Counted from the first letter of the stretch, positions 20,343 to 34,716 are shown. The stretch: 64,000 nucleotides of DNA from Larus michahellis (GCF_964199755.1 NC_133899.1:25461446-25525445), one strand, 5' to 3'. The notes: generated from the sequence alone by a model not told the origin. A program made the numbers and translations.

Positions 20343-22470
20343 GCGATGCCCAGGTGTAGTGCTGGGCAGCCTTTCTCCAAGAGTGACTCTGGGCAGGTTC
20401 TGACACAGACTCTCCATCCACCCATCCTCCCCCAATCCCTGTGCCAGTTGGCAGCATGGCACACACTTCCAGCTCCAAGGCTGCGAGGGTTTTTGCTGTC
20501 CTTGGACACGGGTGGCTGCAGTGTGTAAGGCTGAAAACACAGTGTAGCAATCTGTGTCTGAGTGTAGAAGCTAGATGGCACAGTCCGCCTGTGATTTCGC
20601 TGCCGTCGTGAGGGCTCAGGCTGCAGTGTCCAGAAATATGTGGCTTTTTCTTGGTAAGCTGTAGCTCTCAGGGATTTTATCCTGCAGGTGCCCTGTGCTT
20701 GCTTTCTTTCGAGAAATCTCTGTGTTTTGGATCCTTGCTACTGCACCAGCGCTGGATGGCGGGGTCGGGGCCCAGCCCACAGCTCTGCCCCTCTCCTTGC
20801 TACCGCTCAGGTCCTGTGTGACCGTGGTGATGTCACAGGTGTGACAGCAGAATCGAAATTCCAATTCTTGCCTTTCCTTTTTTTTTGGTGTTTTTTTAAT
20901 TTTTTTTTTTTATTTTTAATTTTATCCCTGCTCAGGTCATCCCTGACTTTCTCCAGCTTGATGCTGAGCTCATCTGCTTCTTTACAAGGTTGTGCAGAGC
21001 CACCCCCATCCAGGCCGGCACCACAAATACTCCTGAACTTGAGGGCATTTATTCATAAATATATTTAGAAAAAGCCTAACTTGTCACCTATGTGTCACTT
21101 CATGTGGCTAAAAGCTACCCTGAGTGCTAGGACGATGCTCTCTGCCTGGGGAGAGCATCGCTCCTGTGCCCGCATCCAGCCATAGTTCTGCTAGCCCCGA
21201 AGCCACAACGGATTTTGGTAAAACACACAGATTTCTTGCCCCTGATTTCCGCCAAGGCCAAACAGACTGGCTCCGCAGCGATGCTGACATACCGCGGGCT
21301 CCTGGTTTATCATTTTATTTGCTCCCTTGGCACAGTCCTCTGTTAAACCTGCCCCATCCCTGGGCACAGGGATGCAGCACCCACCGCGCTGCCCCTGCAG
21401 CCGGGCTTCTGCTCCGGGCATTTAATACCATGGTGAGATGAAGGTTTAGAAAACCCCAGGCAGATGGGATTTGGCTGGCTGCACGGTGAGCAGAAGTGCT
21501 TCTAAATAAAACATTTTCAAAGGCTGGCATTAGGCATCAGTGGCTCTCTAATTCGCGCCGCTTGTTGGGAGTGTGTGTTCATCGCAGACAATGTTTATTT
21601 ATGGCATGTAAAAATCTATTTCAATCAAATAATTTCCATAACTGAATATTTATGCCAACATCCACTGAATGCTCCTTGACTAAACTGAAAACTATTTATT
21701 CAGTTATAAATGTTTACTTGTTTAATGTTAAAACTGCTTTAAACAAACTTAAAAATCAAATTGATGTCTTCCCCATTTGCAGGATTTCCACTGTATTCTA
21801 GACATCAGCTTGCTGGGCAATGTATAATATTTTATTCTAATTTCAGCTCCAATAGCCTCTGTGTATTTATACCCTGTAATGGCACTGATGCTCAGAATGC
21901 TGACTAGACTTGCAACAGAGCTGCTGTCCTTCCCAAATATCTTGGTCTTATCAGGTCAGATCGGTTAGAATAGCACTTTATTGCACCAAATGTTCATCAT
22001 TAAGTTTTAAATAATATTGTGTTGAGTAAACTCCAGGTTGCTGCCTCGTTGTTGATAGTGGAGGCCAGGAGACTCTTGTAATTAGGAGGAGGCTGGAAAG
22101 GTGGGAGTTTGGAAAATGTATTTATACTTTGAGCAAGCAAGTTGTATTTGCAGCTTGTGAAGCAGACGATTTTATATGCATTGAAGGGAAACTTGTATGT
22201 TTTCCGTGCGTACTTCCCATGGGACAGGTGTCACTGGGGTCAGTTGATGAACTACAGCCACTGTGGCACGTCATGCAGTTCATCACACGGTGGCTGAAAA
22301 TTGGCCAGAGGCAGAGTGTCGCCCTGCACTTGCATCTATCTGTGTATCCCCACCTGTGACTTTCCAGGCAAGCTCTTGGCAGGCTGCGAAGCCCTTGTTG
22401 GGACCTGCCGGGGCTGTTTTGGGATGCGCATTGTGTTTCTCCTCGCTTTTTTGAGCAGCAGGGGAGGTAG
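20343..22470. other. Intergenic interval with AT-rich, possibly conserved stretch
   Basis: Holds a T-rich run at about 20878-20925 and an AT-rich stretch at about 21560-22030 with many TTTATT, TAAT and ATAAAT motifs but no repeat signature, a composition often seen in developmental enhancers of gene deserts. No gene recognised. Confidence 0.5.
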
Positions 22471-23099
22471 GTGGTGGCAGGGATAGAAATGTCCAGATGG
22501 AGATTGGTGACCCTCAGGGGGTCCGTACTGGGACCAGTACTGCTCAGTATCTTCATCAATGACGTGGACAGCGGTATCAAGGGCACCCTCAGCAAGTTTG
22601 CAGACGATACCAAGCTGAGTGGTGCGGTTGACACTCCTAAGGGATGGGATGCCATCCAGAGGGACCTGGACAGGCTCAAGAAGTGTACCTCTGCTGTGAG
22701 GACAGGCTGAGAGAGTTGGGGGGGTTCAGCCTGGAGAAGAGAAGGCTCTGCGGAGACCTTCGAGACCCTTCCAGTCCCTAAAGGGGCTCCAGGAAAGCTG
22801 GGGAGGGACTCTGGATCAGGGAGTGGAACCATAGGATAAGGCGGAATGGTTATAAACTGAAAGAGGGGAGATTTGGGTGAGATCTGAGGAAGAAATTCTT
22901 TGCTGTGAGGGTGGTGAGCCCCTGGCCCAGGTTGCCCAGAGAGGTGGTTGATCCCTCATCCCTGGAAGCATTCCAGGTCAGGCTGGAAGGGGCTTGGAGG
23001 AACCTGATCTAAATGAAGACATCCCTGCTCATGGCAGGGAGTTGGACTAGATGGACTTTAAAGGTCCCTTCCAACCCAGACCATTCTATAATTGTATGA
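22471..23099 (+). mobile_element. CR1 LINE fragment with reverse-transcriptase remnant, plus orientation
   Basis: An open stretch encodes [19 protein letters not shown] and then [20 protein letters not shown], including the FADD catalytic core of the CR1 reverse transcriptase. The frame then breaks (the LEKW region is deleted and joined to the SAVRTG region), followed by the ORF2 tail, the CCCCTGGCCCAGGTTGCCCA block and the terminal ACCATTCTATAATTGTATGA. About 630 bp, internally deleted and inactive. Confidence 0.94.
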
Positions 23100-24470
23100 A
23101 ATTGGGTCTGCTGCATTTGCAGACGAATTGCACCCATCTCAAGTCTGTGATTTTTTTGGGAAAAAAAGCAAATTAAACCCGAAAAAAGGCTCTGTGGGGG
23201 GCAGAAAGGGGAGCTGAAATACTGAGGGGTGCAGGGGTGACCACCTGGGCTCTCTCATGGGGAAAAATAACTTGGACCACTTCCCTGCTGTGATGAGGGG
23301 TCCTGCAGGGACAGGGGAGAAAGAGGTGGGTGCTCACTCAGAGCTGTGTCCTCCTGGGATGGAGGCAGCGGCCACCGGGATACAAAATGAGCTATTCCTT
23401 ATTTTGCATCACTTGAGAGGCTGAAGCTGCCCATCCTCTCCCTCTGTGCAGTTTCCCCTGCCTGGCTTTATCCCACTGCCGTGTCAAGTCGCTGCCTTCG
23501 CAGCCTGTGGATTTTTATCATTTTCTTCTGGCGCCAGATTGGAAGAGGCTTGTCGGGTGGCGATGGTGGCTTAAAGTTAATATTTCATCAGAGTAAAGGC
23601 ACATGGGAGCGAGGGGCCCTTTTTGCTGCACCGAGAGCTCGTACTTGCATTGGTGAATAAAACAGCTCCAAACCCAGTGGTGTGATGCTTCCCCCAGGCG
23701 CTCTACCAGGAGGGGCTCCCGGGCAAGCTCTGCAAGGGGAAATCGGTGCCAAAGCCAGGGATTTCTTGGATGTGATCTGACAAAGAGCGTAGCTGAAGTC
23801 CTGCCTCCGGTTAAAGCTTCACGCTTTGCAGTGGGGGCTTTGCTTGTTCATCATGGTCTCCTTGCTGTGCTCTTCTCCATCCTCCTGTGCCTGCAGTAAC
23901 TGCGGAATTGGGATTTTGTACAGAAAATGTGAGAATTCTAACTAGGATTTCACATATGCTGTAGAAATCCCCTCCTAACCAAACACCTGGGATCCTAACA
24001 TGTCTGCAGTGCCTTCTGATGGCTTAATTACTTTTTGCTTCTCCGTTAACTCCCCTGCAACGATGGGAAAAACATTACCTTCCTCAGAACAGCCGATGAA
24101 ACCCAGCAGCCAGCCCCTGCCCAGGGGCTTAGCTTTGCTCTGGACCACTTTGTGTTTAGCTGATTTTCTTGAAGATATACTTTTTGGTGTGTGTGCAGGC
24201 ATAGTTTATCACCATTTTGATTGCATATATCCTGGGTAAGCACTATACAAACCCTGGCAAATAAATGGTCTGTGGCTTAGAAGAGCAGAAAATCCTCCAG
24301 AGTTATGCCCCGAGTTTATGGCATCTCGTCTGTGACACCAGTGTGCTCACACGAGCTGTAAAACTCCGTTACGTTTCCCCTGCTTTTTCCCAGTGTTTGA
24401 TGTAAGGTGTCACAGCAGCTGGTGGCACAAAATCGATGCCCAGCTCGGTTCTCCCAGGCATTCATCCCAG
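23100..24470. other. Intergenic interval, no gene seen
   Basis: About 1.4 kb without recognisable genes or repeats; the short open stretch at 23975-24202 has no support. Confidence 0.55.
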
Positions 24471-24614
24471 CATAGAATCACAGAATGGTTTGGGCTGGAA
24501 GGGACCTTTAAAGATCATCTCGTTCCAACCCCCCTGCTATGGGCAGGGACACCTCCCACCAGACCAGGTTGCTCCAAGCCCCGTCCAGCCTGGCCTTGAA
24601 CACCTCCAGGTGGG
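24471..24614 (-). mobile_element. CR1 LINE 3'-end fragment, minus orientation
   Basis: Starts CATAGAATCACAGAATGGTT, the reversed terminal repeat of CR1, and continues through CATCTCGTTCCAACCCCCCT and GTCCAGCCTGGCCTTGAACA. 5'-truncated after about 140 bp. Confidence 0.93.
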
Positions 24615-27600
24615 GTTTGAAGCCCACCTTGGCCAATTAGTGCAAACAGGTGGTTGAAAATTTGGTTGAAGATCAGTTATCCCTCCGTAGCGACGTGGCG
24701 CTTGTTGAGACACCAGCTAAAATGGTGCAGGTCATGTCAAATGGTTCCTCTCCTTTGATTACTAGGCGTAAAGCCGTATTCTAAAGCGGTAAAGCACATT
24801 CATGTATTACTATCTGAGGGCAGAAAGGGGAGGTTTGTAATAAATACGTTGGCACACCGCAGGCAGGGCCTCCCATGGGAGAAGCAAGGGGTTGCTGTTG
24901 CTGGAGGGGATGGAGAGCGGCGTGAGGTGCTGCACCCATCGGCGACTGAACCGATCCCCAGTGGACCTCATCTCACACAGCGCTTGCAGGGTCTGATCCC
25001 TGCACGACAGCCATGCTTCCTTCTGCTGGTAACGCCAATTACAGGAGCTAATGAAGAGAGGGGAGTTGGTCACCGCTTGCTTTTATTCCCCAAATGTCAG
25101 AGCTCCTGAAGCATATTCTGGCATTTAAAACAAATGACTGCAGAGGAGTCTTAGCACACAGTTTTATGTGGCTCACAAAGTCCCATCTTGCGCTGCCAGG
25201 CGGCTGGTCCCATGTGTCCCTTCTGCCGTGGCAAAAACCACAGGGATTTGTTTTAAGCAGACTTGGGATGTGGGATCCTCAAGAGGATGGTGCAAAAATG
25301 GACCATTTCTCATAGGAACTTTAAGGCACTTTCTGCTGGGTCACTTGTCCCTGGCAGGAGGCTCAGACCTTGTTCTCAGTTGATGGTTAACCCCTTGTAT
25401 TTCTGCAAAGCCAAGTGGGTTTGCAGTGTTTTTTCTTTCAGCTACCCAGATGTAGTCCTCTCTGGAGGAGCCTCAGCAGACCTTCCCGCTGGTGCTGCCT
25501 TTTGCCATCCCTATGCTGCAGAGACTTCCCCTCCCTGGAGGACAACTGGAAGATGCAATAGTTTTGCTGGTGCTTTGGGTGTTTTTCCACCTGCAGACAC
25601 CAGCTCCAGCATCGTGGTCCAGGTGCTTCAGAGAAAGCTCCTGTCTCAGTTTGCCTCAGGGTTCCTCAGGGGCACATTGCATTTCACTGGCCCCTGTCAC
25701 AGTTGCTGCAGCCAGGCTATAAATCAGATTACTGGATGGATATGGGCTTAAAAACTGAAATTAGCACCTTGCTCTGTCCTCTGTCCTCCTTGGGATATTT
25801 TGGGGCCAACCCCAGCTGAGGTCCTCCATCCACCCATGCTAGCCCCAGAACTCAGCCATGGTCTCTGCTGCACCCACACCAGCCCTGAAGTGTCTTTGCA
25901 ATTTGATATTTATATCTTTGCCAGTTATATCTTTGCCACCAAGGGGAAAAGATACTTTAAGTGAGCAGTAGGTTGGCAGAGAGGCTGTCCCAAAAGTACC
26001 AGGGGGGTGGGTGGAAGGGACGGAGCAATGCCTCCCTCCCTGGAGGGCTGGCTCAGGCTGTGTAATTCCGTCCTGCTGCAACACAAAAAAATTACCTTTT
26101 CAGGCTTGAGAACTGATCAAAGGGTTGGCTGAAACCTCAGTTTCTGGCATAAAGAATGGAGAACTGAAAAATAACCCTTGAATCTTTTATTGCGGAGCAG
26201 CATCGTTTTATCTTATCCCTGCCAGTGCCATATTTCAAAATATATATCAAAAAGATGACGTGTCTCTCCCACTTGCAGTTTTCCGCCTCAATGGGTGTCC
26301 CCTCTCCTTCTGGGGGACTGTGGATCTGAAAGCCTGGCAGAACACTTCTGTAGCATGGCCGCATGCGGGGTCCCCCATTTGCTTTCCCCTGCCTGGGGTT
26401 GCCCTGTGAGGACCAGATCCCAAACCCTATGCCTGGGACAGAAAAGGGAATAAGACGCAGAAAATGTGAAAGGAAACATTATTTCTCTGATGTTTTCCTC
26501 CCAGAGGGCTGAGTGGATGGGCTGTAATTGGGATGGGAAGGGCCTTGAGCATCAAGAAGGCATAAAATGTGCTGGTATGGGGCTCTGAAATGGGACCTTG
26601 AACTGTGACAGGTGGCTTTTGAGGACCTAAACTGGCTGGTGTCTAAAGCTGAGACATGTTTTTTGTATATAGGTATGTGAGCACATGCATATGTGTGTAT
26701 TTTTCCTCCATCTCCCGTCTAGGCAGGTGCTAAGGACGTGATGATGGGCAAAATCTTCAGGTGACAGTGGCCGGGGTGACCCTTTGGGTGAGCAGCAAAG
26801 CGGAGAAATTCAGCGGGGCTTTGTGGTTGCTCCCAGCCTCTTTGGCATGGATAGAGCTGTTCAAAAGCGTACTGTTTGCAGGAGGTAACTTTTAATTACT
26901 TTAAAATAAACATATATTTCTGGCTTTTTTGGCTTCAGTGAGCGGATTTCTTCTCTGCAGAGGGATGAAGCAAACCCAGTAAATAATGCTCCGCAGCGGC
27001 GGTAGCTGGATGTCTGCAACTGGAAAGGTCTCGGTGTGTCTACTGGGAATGGAATAGATTGATTTATGAATTTAACAAGCATGGCTGGGTAGGGAACCAT
27101 GCCTATATGGTTTTAAAGTCATGAAGAGATATTAATCAAAATTAAGGCTGCTCTAAGAAGGTATCCGAGCCAGTGGTCCGGTTCCCGGCTAATTGATTAC
27201 ACAACTAAAGCATAGTTGTCCCTATAGAGACAGTCAAAGGACAGCTTCGATGGGGGGTCTCAGGGTTTAATGCCAGATGGGGAAGCAGAGGGTTGGAACA
27301 AAGGGTGTAATGAGGAATAATAGGAATCAGTTAGAGGGACTGTGTGCTTGTCCCCATTGATTAGGCTGCGTGTGAAAGGAGAAAATGATTAATAGAAACA
27401 CATAAATGGGAAGCAGCAGTGACATTTCTAGTGCTGCAGCGTGAAATCACAGGTCGGAGACGCCTAGGCAGGTAGTGAACAGCGGCACCAGAAAAGCAGT
27501 GTTTTGGGCGCAAAAGCCTGTCCGTGTTCCTCCAGGACTAGCCCAGTCAGGGCCGAATGTGTTAAAAGCCGTGTTGGCAGCCGTGTCGTCCCACCAGGCT

Positions 27601-30600
27601 GCTTCCCTGCCTTACTGCTGCATTAATTGTCATTCTGGTGGAAAATGCCTTAAAATGGCTCTGCGGGGTGATGTTGATGGGGCTGCTTCCCACCCTGTTG
27701 ATGCCCCCCAAGGTGTTTTCCAAAACCCGCTTCCTGCTTGTCTGTTGTATGGTGAAGATCAAGCTCAAAACCTTTTATTTTAGGGGAAAATTGCATCTGC
27801 ACTTCTCTGCCTTGTCTACAGCTGGAATGAAAACCATGCTTTGCCCAGTGTGGTTTGACATTGCATTGCCCTTGCTCTTCATGATACAAGGCATCTCTGG
27901 ATGTTTCCCTGTGGCCTGGGAGGTGCACACACAAAGCAGCGATGCCAAATTAACCTCCTTCCATGGCCTGAACTCTTGCAATGGTGCAAATATGCCAGGA
28001 AGTCCGAGTGCAAATCTCCACATCTTTTGGACCCACTGAAGGGAGATGGGTACAGACTGGTTGAGCTCTGTGTGAGGCCTCCCAGTGAAGCCTCCAGATT
28101 TCTCCAGGGATGCTCAGGCATTAATTGTTCCCGTTGCCTCAGGCTTGGAAGAGTCATGCTGGTGATCTCACAGGATTAGCTGTGGCGATCTGGGCATTTA
28201 AGGAGTTTCCAAAAGGTATATGGGCTTGAGTGTTCACCCAAACCGAGCCAAACCCCTGGTGGTAAAATTTATTGCACTTCATATTTAATATGATGGCTAC
28301 CCAAGACTCTAGGCTCCTGCACATAATCAGTTTTGCAATTAAATTAAATCTTAGCTGCACTGAAGCCATGTTTCCTACTCGGAATTTGGCCCGCCACCCA
28401 TGGCCTTCCTCAAGGGCCCCCAAACCCAGTGCCTGCACCTGTGTCTGAGGACTTTGGTGGCCTTCCTTTGGGCCAGCGTGCTGGCAGCTGTGACAAGGCT
28501 CCTGCCCAAATCTGACCCTGTGTCCTGTGTAAAAGTCTCTCGGATGCAGGCTCTGAGAGTGAGATGCTCTTGTCTTGCAAGAATGCTTGTCCTGGACTCT
28601 GCTCCCATCGGGTTTTTGCAGTGATACCAGCCGAATGGTGGACCTTTCTTTGAATCTATGGGTTGAATGGAGAGTGCTCAGAAGCAAGGGTTTGAGGACA
28701 GCCAGAAATGCTTGCTTTCTGCTGTTTCTGACAATGTCGCATGTACAAGGTGATATGGGTGCCCCTTGAGGTGGGTCACCACTGCTTTTGGACATGCCAG
28801 CAAAGGAAGCATGAGTACAAGTGAAAACTTGTGTGCTTAAACACCAGCATGATGAGACTTGCTTTGCAGGCTCTGAGCTCCTGCAGGTATATTTGCAGCT
28901 TCCCTGGTTGTTTGCAATGGTTTTGCTCCTCATACAGTGCTGCATAGAGTCATCTGTGCCTGATCTGTCCCAGCTGTAAACGGGAAAACATCTATCCGTG
29001 ATTTATCCTGCCTTTTCCTATTTTGGACCTCAGCCTATTGCATACAGAGACACAGCTCTGCTTGGTGGGTCTGGTGATTTTGCCTCTCAAAAGCGGTGTT
29101 CTCACTGACTTTGAAATGACCTCCCCCTTTTTCCCTTCCTCTTCAATCACAACTCGGGCATAACTCAATGAGATCAATAGTTACGGTCATGAAAATGAGA
29201 GAAGGATGGATCCTCTGTGTGCATCACAGAGAGAAATGCTGTATTTGCTCTATTTCCTGCAGCTCAGCTTCCAGCCCAGGTGTCCATCTTCCCAAAGAGA
29301 TAACGCCGCGTACTTCAGCCTTTCTCGGCAAGAAAGCTGCTCTGACACCGGCTCCATCAAACCCAATGGCAGTCTGCTCCAGTAAATTTATCGGTTCCCA
29401 AACGAGCTGCAGTGCCCATCCTCATGCACCTTTCTTCTCTGTCTGTTGGGTAAGGCAGAAGACTAGGCATGGTCCAGCAGGACCTTCCCTGAACAAACCC
29501 TCCTGCCCGACCCCCATCTCTGTCTGCCTTTAGCTCCCGATTATGGGGCAATGTCATGGTGCCATGTGCGGGAGGAGCAGCTCTCCCGGTGTAACCTCTC
29601 CCTGCTCGTCCCCAGGCAGGGTGGTGGATCGGTGGCGTACAGCCATCTGCACACCGTGAAATTCAGCCCCCAGCCAGAGCAGGAGCTGCAGCTGGAGTAC
29701 ATAAATCTGCAAAATACTTCAGCGGCCGGTGTCTCGTACCAGGGTCTCGAGCCATTTCTCCCTGCGGAGGATGATCTTACCTGTGGAAACATCCAGCTCG
29801 GCAGGTGGCTAATAACCACCATCAAAGTTTTATATGCAGTTTGCTCAGGGTAAGTTCTTGTCAGGGAATGAGAAATGCAGTTTTGAAACAAAACTCATTT
29901 TAAAGCATCCATAACTTTTTTGAGCAAAGGCACAAGAGGGAGATACGAATCGTTTAGGAGCCAAGAGCAGGGGTGGATGGTGACCACCTCAGGATCAGTT
30001 CCAGAGCGATGCAGCCAGGATGTGCTGGTGTGAGCCACCACTTGCTGCAGTTCTATCAATCTTCTTGCTGCAAAATACCAAATACCAAGAGAGGACCGGG
30101 TACCTGAGCATGGGAGCTGGTTTGATATCTGCAGCCCCCATTCTCATGCCCTCCTTGCTCACAAAGGAGTTACCCACCTGCCAAAGGCACAAATTCCATT
30201 CTCCTTGCTGGAATAAATTATGAGGATCACAGCCAGCTACTCAGTTAATGCTAAAATCACAGGGAGAGGAGACTGGCCACTTTGGTCCTCACTGACCTTG
30301 AAAACCAAGCTGGCGAATGCAACCTTCCATTTCTTATTGCTCTCCGGGATTAGTGGGATGAGGTCAGCCTGTAGCACTAATTCACTTTGCTCTTAACTCA
30401 TTTCATTACATTACAGGAGAGCATCGCACTCAGCAAGTGTAATCTTCGATGCTGTTCTCCTCTTGTCTTTGCTTTTGTCATAAATTAAATAAGCTACTGT
30501 CATTTTCCAGCTATAAAGATTGATTTTTTTTTTAAATATACTGAGGCAAGCGATGTTAATTTATACATCTTAAAGTTGTCCGCTGAATTGTCTCTCTAGC

Positions 30601-33600
30601 TGGTTATTTTGTTGGACCTTGAGCTGGCTGCTTTTTCCTTTTCCTATGCTCTCAGGTGGCAGGCTCTCGGAGAAAAGATGTTAAGTCTTCCTATCTCCTG
30701 CTGTGGGAAGCACACACAGACCTGAGATGGACGCTTCTGTGAATACCAAAACGAGAACTCATGACAATAGGACACTGTCCCTTGCAGGGAGATGTCAAGG
30801 CTTGCTCATGTGTGATGCTGGTGTATGTCTGTGTTGGCTGCATGGTTGGGTGATCTCATCCCCGTCGTGAGCAAAGAGAACGCAGCGAAGCTTGTTGCCC
30901 AAAATGCGGCGTCCAAAATAACCCAAGCTGAGCAGAAGCCATCTTCCAAGCTAAATGTTGAAGTTGGGTATGTGCAACACACAGATTCCCTGGCAGTATT
31001 TGGAGACTGATAATAATCCAAAAGAACATGCCTTGGATTTAAAGCCTGGTGGTTGGTTTTAAAATGGAGCTCTTCCATGGGGGTGGTATTGAAAACTCTT
31101 CTTGGTTGTGGATGACAGGCTACGAGATCTGCCCCTTCCCTGACATACCTCTGCTTTGAGCTGCTCCCAGGACAGCTGTGTCTGAGAGGGTTTACTGCTC
31201 AGACTCCTTGAGCAGACAGTGGTGCCTTCTAAACCAAACCAAGATGGCCCCGGTGCTGTGATCTTTTGGCCAAGGTAACTAGCACTTGTTCTACAGCAGT
31301 GGCCACGAACATGCATTGCTGATCACCTGTGACAAATCACATGCCATTTTTTTCTTCTTTCTGAACAAGCAGAGGGCTTGGGGGGAGTCCCCTAATGGGT
31401 GTGGGTCACCTCTGCCAGGCTCCTGTGGAAGACCCACATGTGGTGCTGGTTGTAGAAACAGAAATTAAGTCTTTAAGTTTGCTCAGCAGTACTGGTTTTA
31501 TTTATGCATTTGTACTAATGAAAGAAAGAGAGAAATAAAGAAGCGCCCGGGGTAGATGGCCAGGGAGATGGTGACCTCTTTGTCACAGAAGGTTTTTAAG
31601 ACAGGTCAGACAAGGATCTCGTGGGAATGACTCGATGAAGTTGTTTGTGGCCGGGGAAGTGGATGAGCTCAGTAACTTGTTGATCACCTTCAGCCCTGTG
31701 TATCTCTCTAGTGTTTTTCCAACATTTATAGCATAATGCTGTTCGCAAGGCTGAAATCCCCTGCTCCCTGCACTCAATTCATTTCCCAACAATGCTTTAA
31801 AGCATCACGTTAAGGCATCATAACGACGTTATGTTTTAGAAACAATTATTTGATTGCTCTGCCAACGCCTCGTTGCAGCCGTCCTAATGAACAATGAAAC
31901 TTTATTGTGTTTAGAGATGTAATACGTGGTACTGGCGGCCGCTGTCGCTGGGCTGGGAGATGGAAAAAGCCCATCAGCATCTCGGCGCGAGGCTTTTCCT
32001 TGTCACGAAGCCTGTCCTCCGATTTGGGGAGTGCAAATTGCATTTTAACAGATATAACCTACAGAAAAAATATTATCAACAAAGGGAAAGAAGATTAACT
32101 GCTTGCCTGGAGGCAACGTTTGAAGATTTTACAGATACGGCTGTACCTGCTACAGCCGGCACTCCACTTACAGCGGGTACAGCGGGGAGATGCGGCTCAT
32201 GATATACCAAATAAAACGGCACCGTTTTTCATTATACCTCGGTGGTAATGCTCTTTTTTTAAGGTGGTCCATCTGTGAGCTGGATGCTTCTGGAACCAAA
32301 GCCGTTTTCAGTGCTCACTAAGGACTCGTTTACCTCTATTTCTGTTCAAAGTTCTTTGGCAGAGGGAAAATCATGCCTTTCCTTCACAGCTGATGTATTG
32401 GGGCTGCTTCCAAGTGTGGCTGTGAGCTGGCATTAAACTTGCCACAGTTTGGGGTTGGCTTTGGAGCTGAACCCTCAAAATTAGGAATTGGGTGATGGAT
32501 TTCATGTGGATATGCTTTTGGCTGGCTTACCACTTGTGCTATCAACCACCAGAGACCAGGAGGGGCTTTGCCAGTGATCATGCCTTTCTTTTCAACTGGT
32601 TTAGGATGGGAATAATTTTATTTTCTAGTGCAAATTGTGTAAAACTCTGAATGTCAGAGCAGAGCTTTGGCCGGTGGATTAAAGCCACATGGGATCTACG
32701 CTCCTTTTGCAAGACCAGCGATTTCCATGCAAAACCAAAAAGGACATGAAAATTCGTAAGCTCAAAGGCACAAGCTCTTTGCAAACACATGCACAGGGGT
32801 CCGTGGTGCTTTTGGGTGTCTCAGCCTCATTTGACATGGTCACCCACAAAATATGTATGCATGGGACGGCACTTCGGTCTGTCTTCTTGTCCTCCCAGCT
32901 CCAGGAGCTGACTGCGAGGACAGACATTCACTCTCTCTTTAGTAAGTTGGACAGTGTTTTCTAGCTTGGATTCCTAAGGAAATGAAACAAATGCAATTGC
33001 TGAGTTTTTACTTAATTCTCTAACTTCCTGGCCGATTCCTCCCCTATTTGACAGAAGAGCGGAGCTCATCAGAGGCATTAAATTTCGACATTTTATGAGG
33101 ACAGCTGGCTGAGCAGAGGAGAGAGACCTTTTAATAACACTCCTCCACGGCAAAGATGAAGTGTGTGCAAAGCCCTTATTAGACAGAGAAACGGCACAGA
33201 AGAGCAAGGGCCACCACAAACAGAGAAAATAGTAGTTTTTTAATGTTTTGCAATTTGAAGCTGTGCAAGGGATGAGCTCAGCCAATGCTGACAAAAAAAT
33301 GGCAGCAGTCAAACGGGGAAACCGCTCATCCTCAAGGCTTTTTGGGGACAGACACCTCAAGCTGGGCCCCAGTGCTCTCCCACGCTCATCCCTGCAGGGA
33401 TCAGCCCTGGGATTAGTGGAAACCTGGTTGTTTGCCTTCATGTGTTTTGGGGGATAAACAGCTTGGCAGGGGCTCCTCCGTGGTTTGTGCGTCCCTGTTG
33501 ATTAACGGAGCCCTTTGCTCTCCGCAGAGCCTGGGACGCTCCGTTTCATGCATCTCCTATATCTAAAAGCCCGGTTGTTACAGATGTCCTGCTAGAACAT

Positions 33601-34240
33601 GGCTCGCAAGATTTGTTCGTGGCCCGTTATAGCTTCAGCAGCCAGCCCGTGTCCCCAGCATGAGAGCAGTTTTAATCTTGACTTTGTCTTCCTGTGCTTT
33701 GTTGTATTTAGAGCCGGCTGCTTTTCTGTCATTATTTTGCTATTTTCTTGGAGGGCAGCCATTTCATCTAAATGCCGGCTAGCTGCTGCCGGCGAAGGAA
33801 TATCCAACAATTTGCTTTTAAATAGCGCTCTCTTAAAAGTAAGCGGTCAGCAGAGGTGCGGATGATTGTGGCAGTTATTCAGTGCTGGTTTCCATGCTTT
33901 GACGCTGGCGTTCGAAGGGGTCAAAGTCAACTACCGCTGCAGAAAGAGAGTTTCTTTCTTTATTTCTCCCTTTCTTTTAAAGCCCCTTTCTTGCCCAGAC
34001 ATGAACTTCCCCACAAGCCCTTGTTATGTTTCCAGCAGGAGCCCCACAATGCCGTATTCGCTGGAAGGAGGAGTTTGGGCAGCTATTTAAGCTAGTTAGT
34101 GTAAAACTGCTTTTCACAGCCTCCTGCAAGTGTTACTTTGGAATAGAAACTCATGGGGAGTACGAGGTGGTGGGAGAGTGGGGAAAGGCGAGGGAGCACC
34201 TCAGGAGCATCCTGCTGGAGGCAGCCTTGGGTTAGAAGGA
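24615..34240. other. 9.6-kb gene-desert interval without recognised repeat or gene
   Basis: Composition is mixed, with AT-rich stretches at about 26870-27130, 30380-30600 and 31780-32100. I see no CR1 copy, no LTR copy, no tRNA or snRNA, and no exon with convincing coding character. The longest open stretch is 263 codons on the minus strand (28154-28945), discussed among the findings. The lack of CR1 over nearly 10 kb, in a window where they are otherwise frequent, fits selective constraint or chance. Confidence 0.5.
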
Positions 34241-34716
34241 ATCATAGAATGGTTCAGGATGGAAGGGACCTTAAAGACCATCCAGTCCCACCCCCCTGCC
34301 CTGGGCAGGGACACCTCCCACCAGACCAGGTTGCTCCAAGCCCCGTCCAGCCTGGCCTTGAACACCTCCAGGGATGGGGCAGCCACAGCTTCTCTGGGCA
34401 ACCTGGGCCAGGAGCTCACCACCCTCACAGCCAAGAATTTCTTCCTCAGATCTCATCTAAATCTCCCCTCTTCCAGTTTAAAACCATTCCCTCTTGTCCC
34501 ATGGCTCCCCTCCCTGATCCAGAGTCCTTCTGGACCAGCTTTCCTGGAGCCCCTTTAGGGACTGGAAGGGGCTGGAAGGTCTCCGCGGAGCCTTCTCTTC
34601 TCCAGGCTGAACCCCCCCAGCTCTCTCAGCCTGTCCTCACAGCAGAGGGGCTCCAGCGCTCCCAGCATCTCCGTGGCCTCCTCCGGCCCCGCTCCAACAG
34701 GTCCATGTCCTCCTGT
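34241..34716 (-). mobile_element. CR1 LINE fragment, minus orientation, about 475 bp
   Basis: Starts ATCATAGAATGGTTCAGGAT (3' end of CR1 reversed), passes CCAGACCAGGTTGCTCCAAG, the CTCTTGTCCCATGGCTCCCC block and CTTCTCTTCTCCAGGCTGAA and ends around CTCCAACAGGTCCATGTCCT. It closely resembles the copies at 43411-43632 and 59685-60158, so it belongs to the same, relatively young subfamily. Confidence 0.95.

Noticed and set aside
22122-22832. 236-codon minus-strand open frame
   Set aside because: It largely overlaps the antisense strand of a CR1 copy whose sense strand encodes the reverse-transcriptase remnant.
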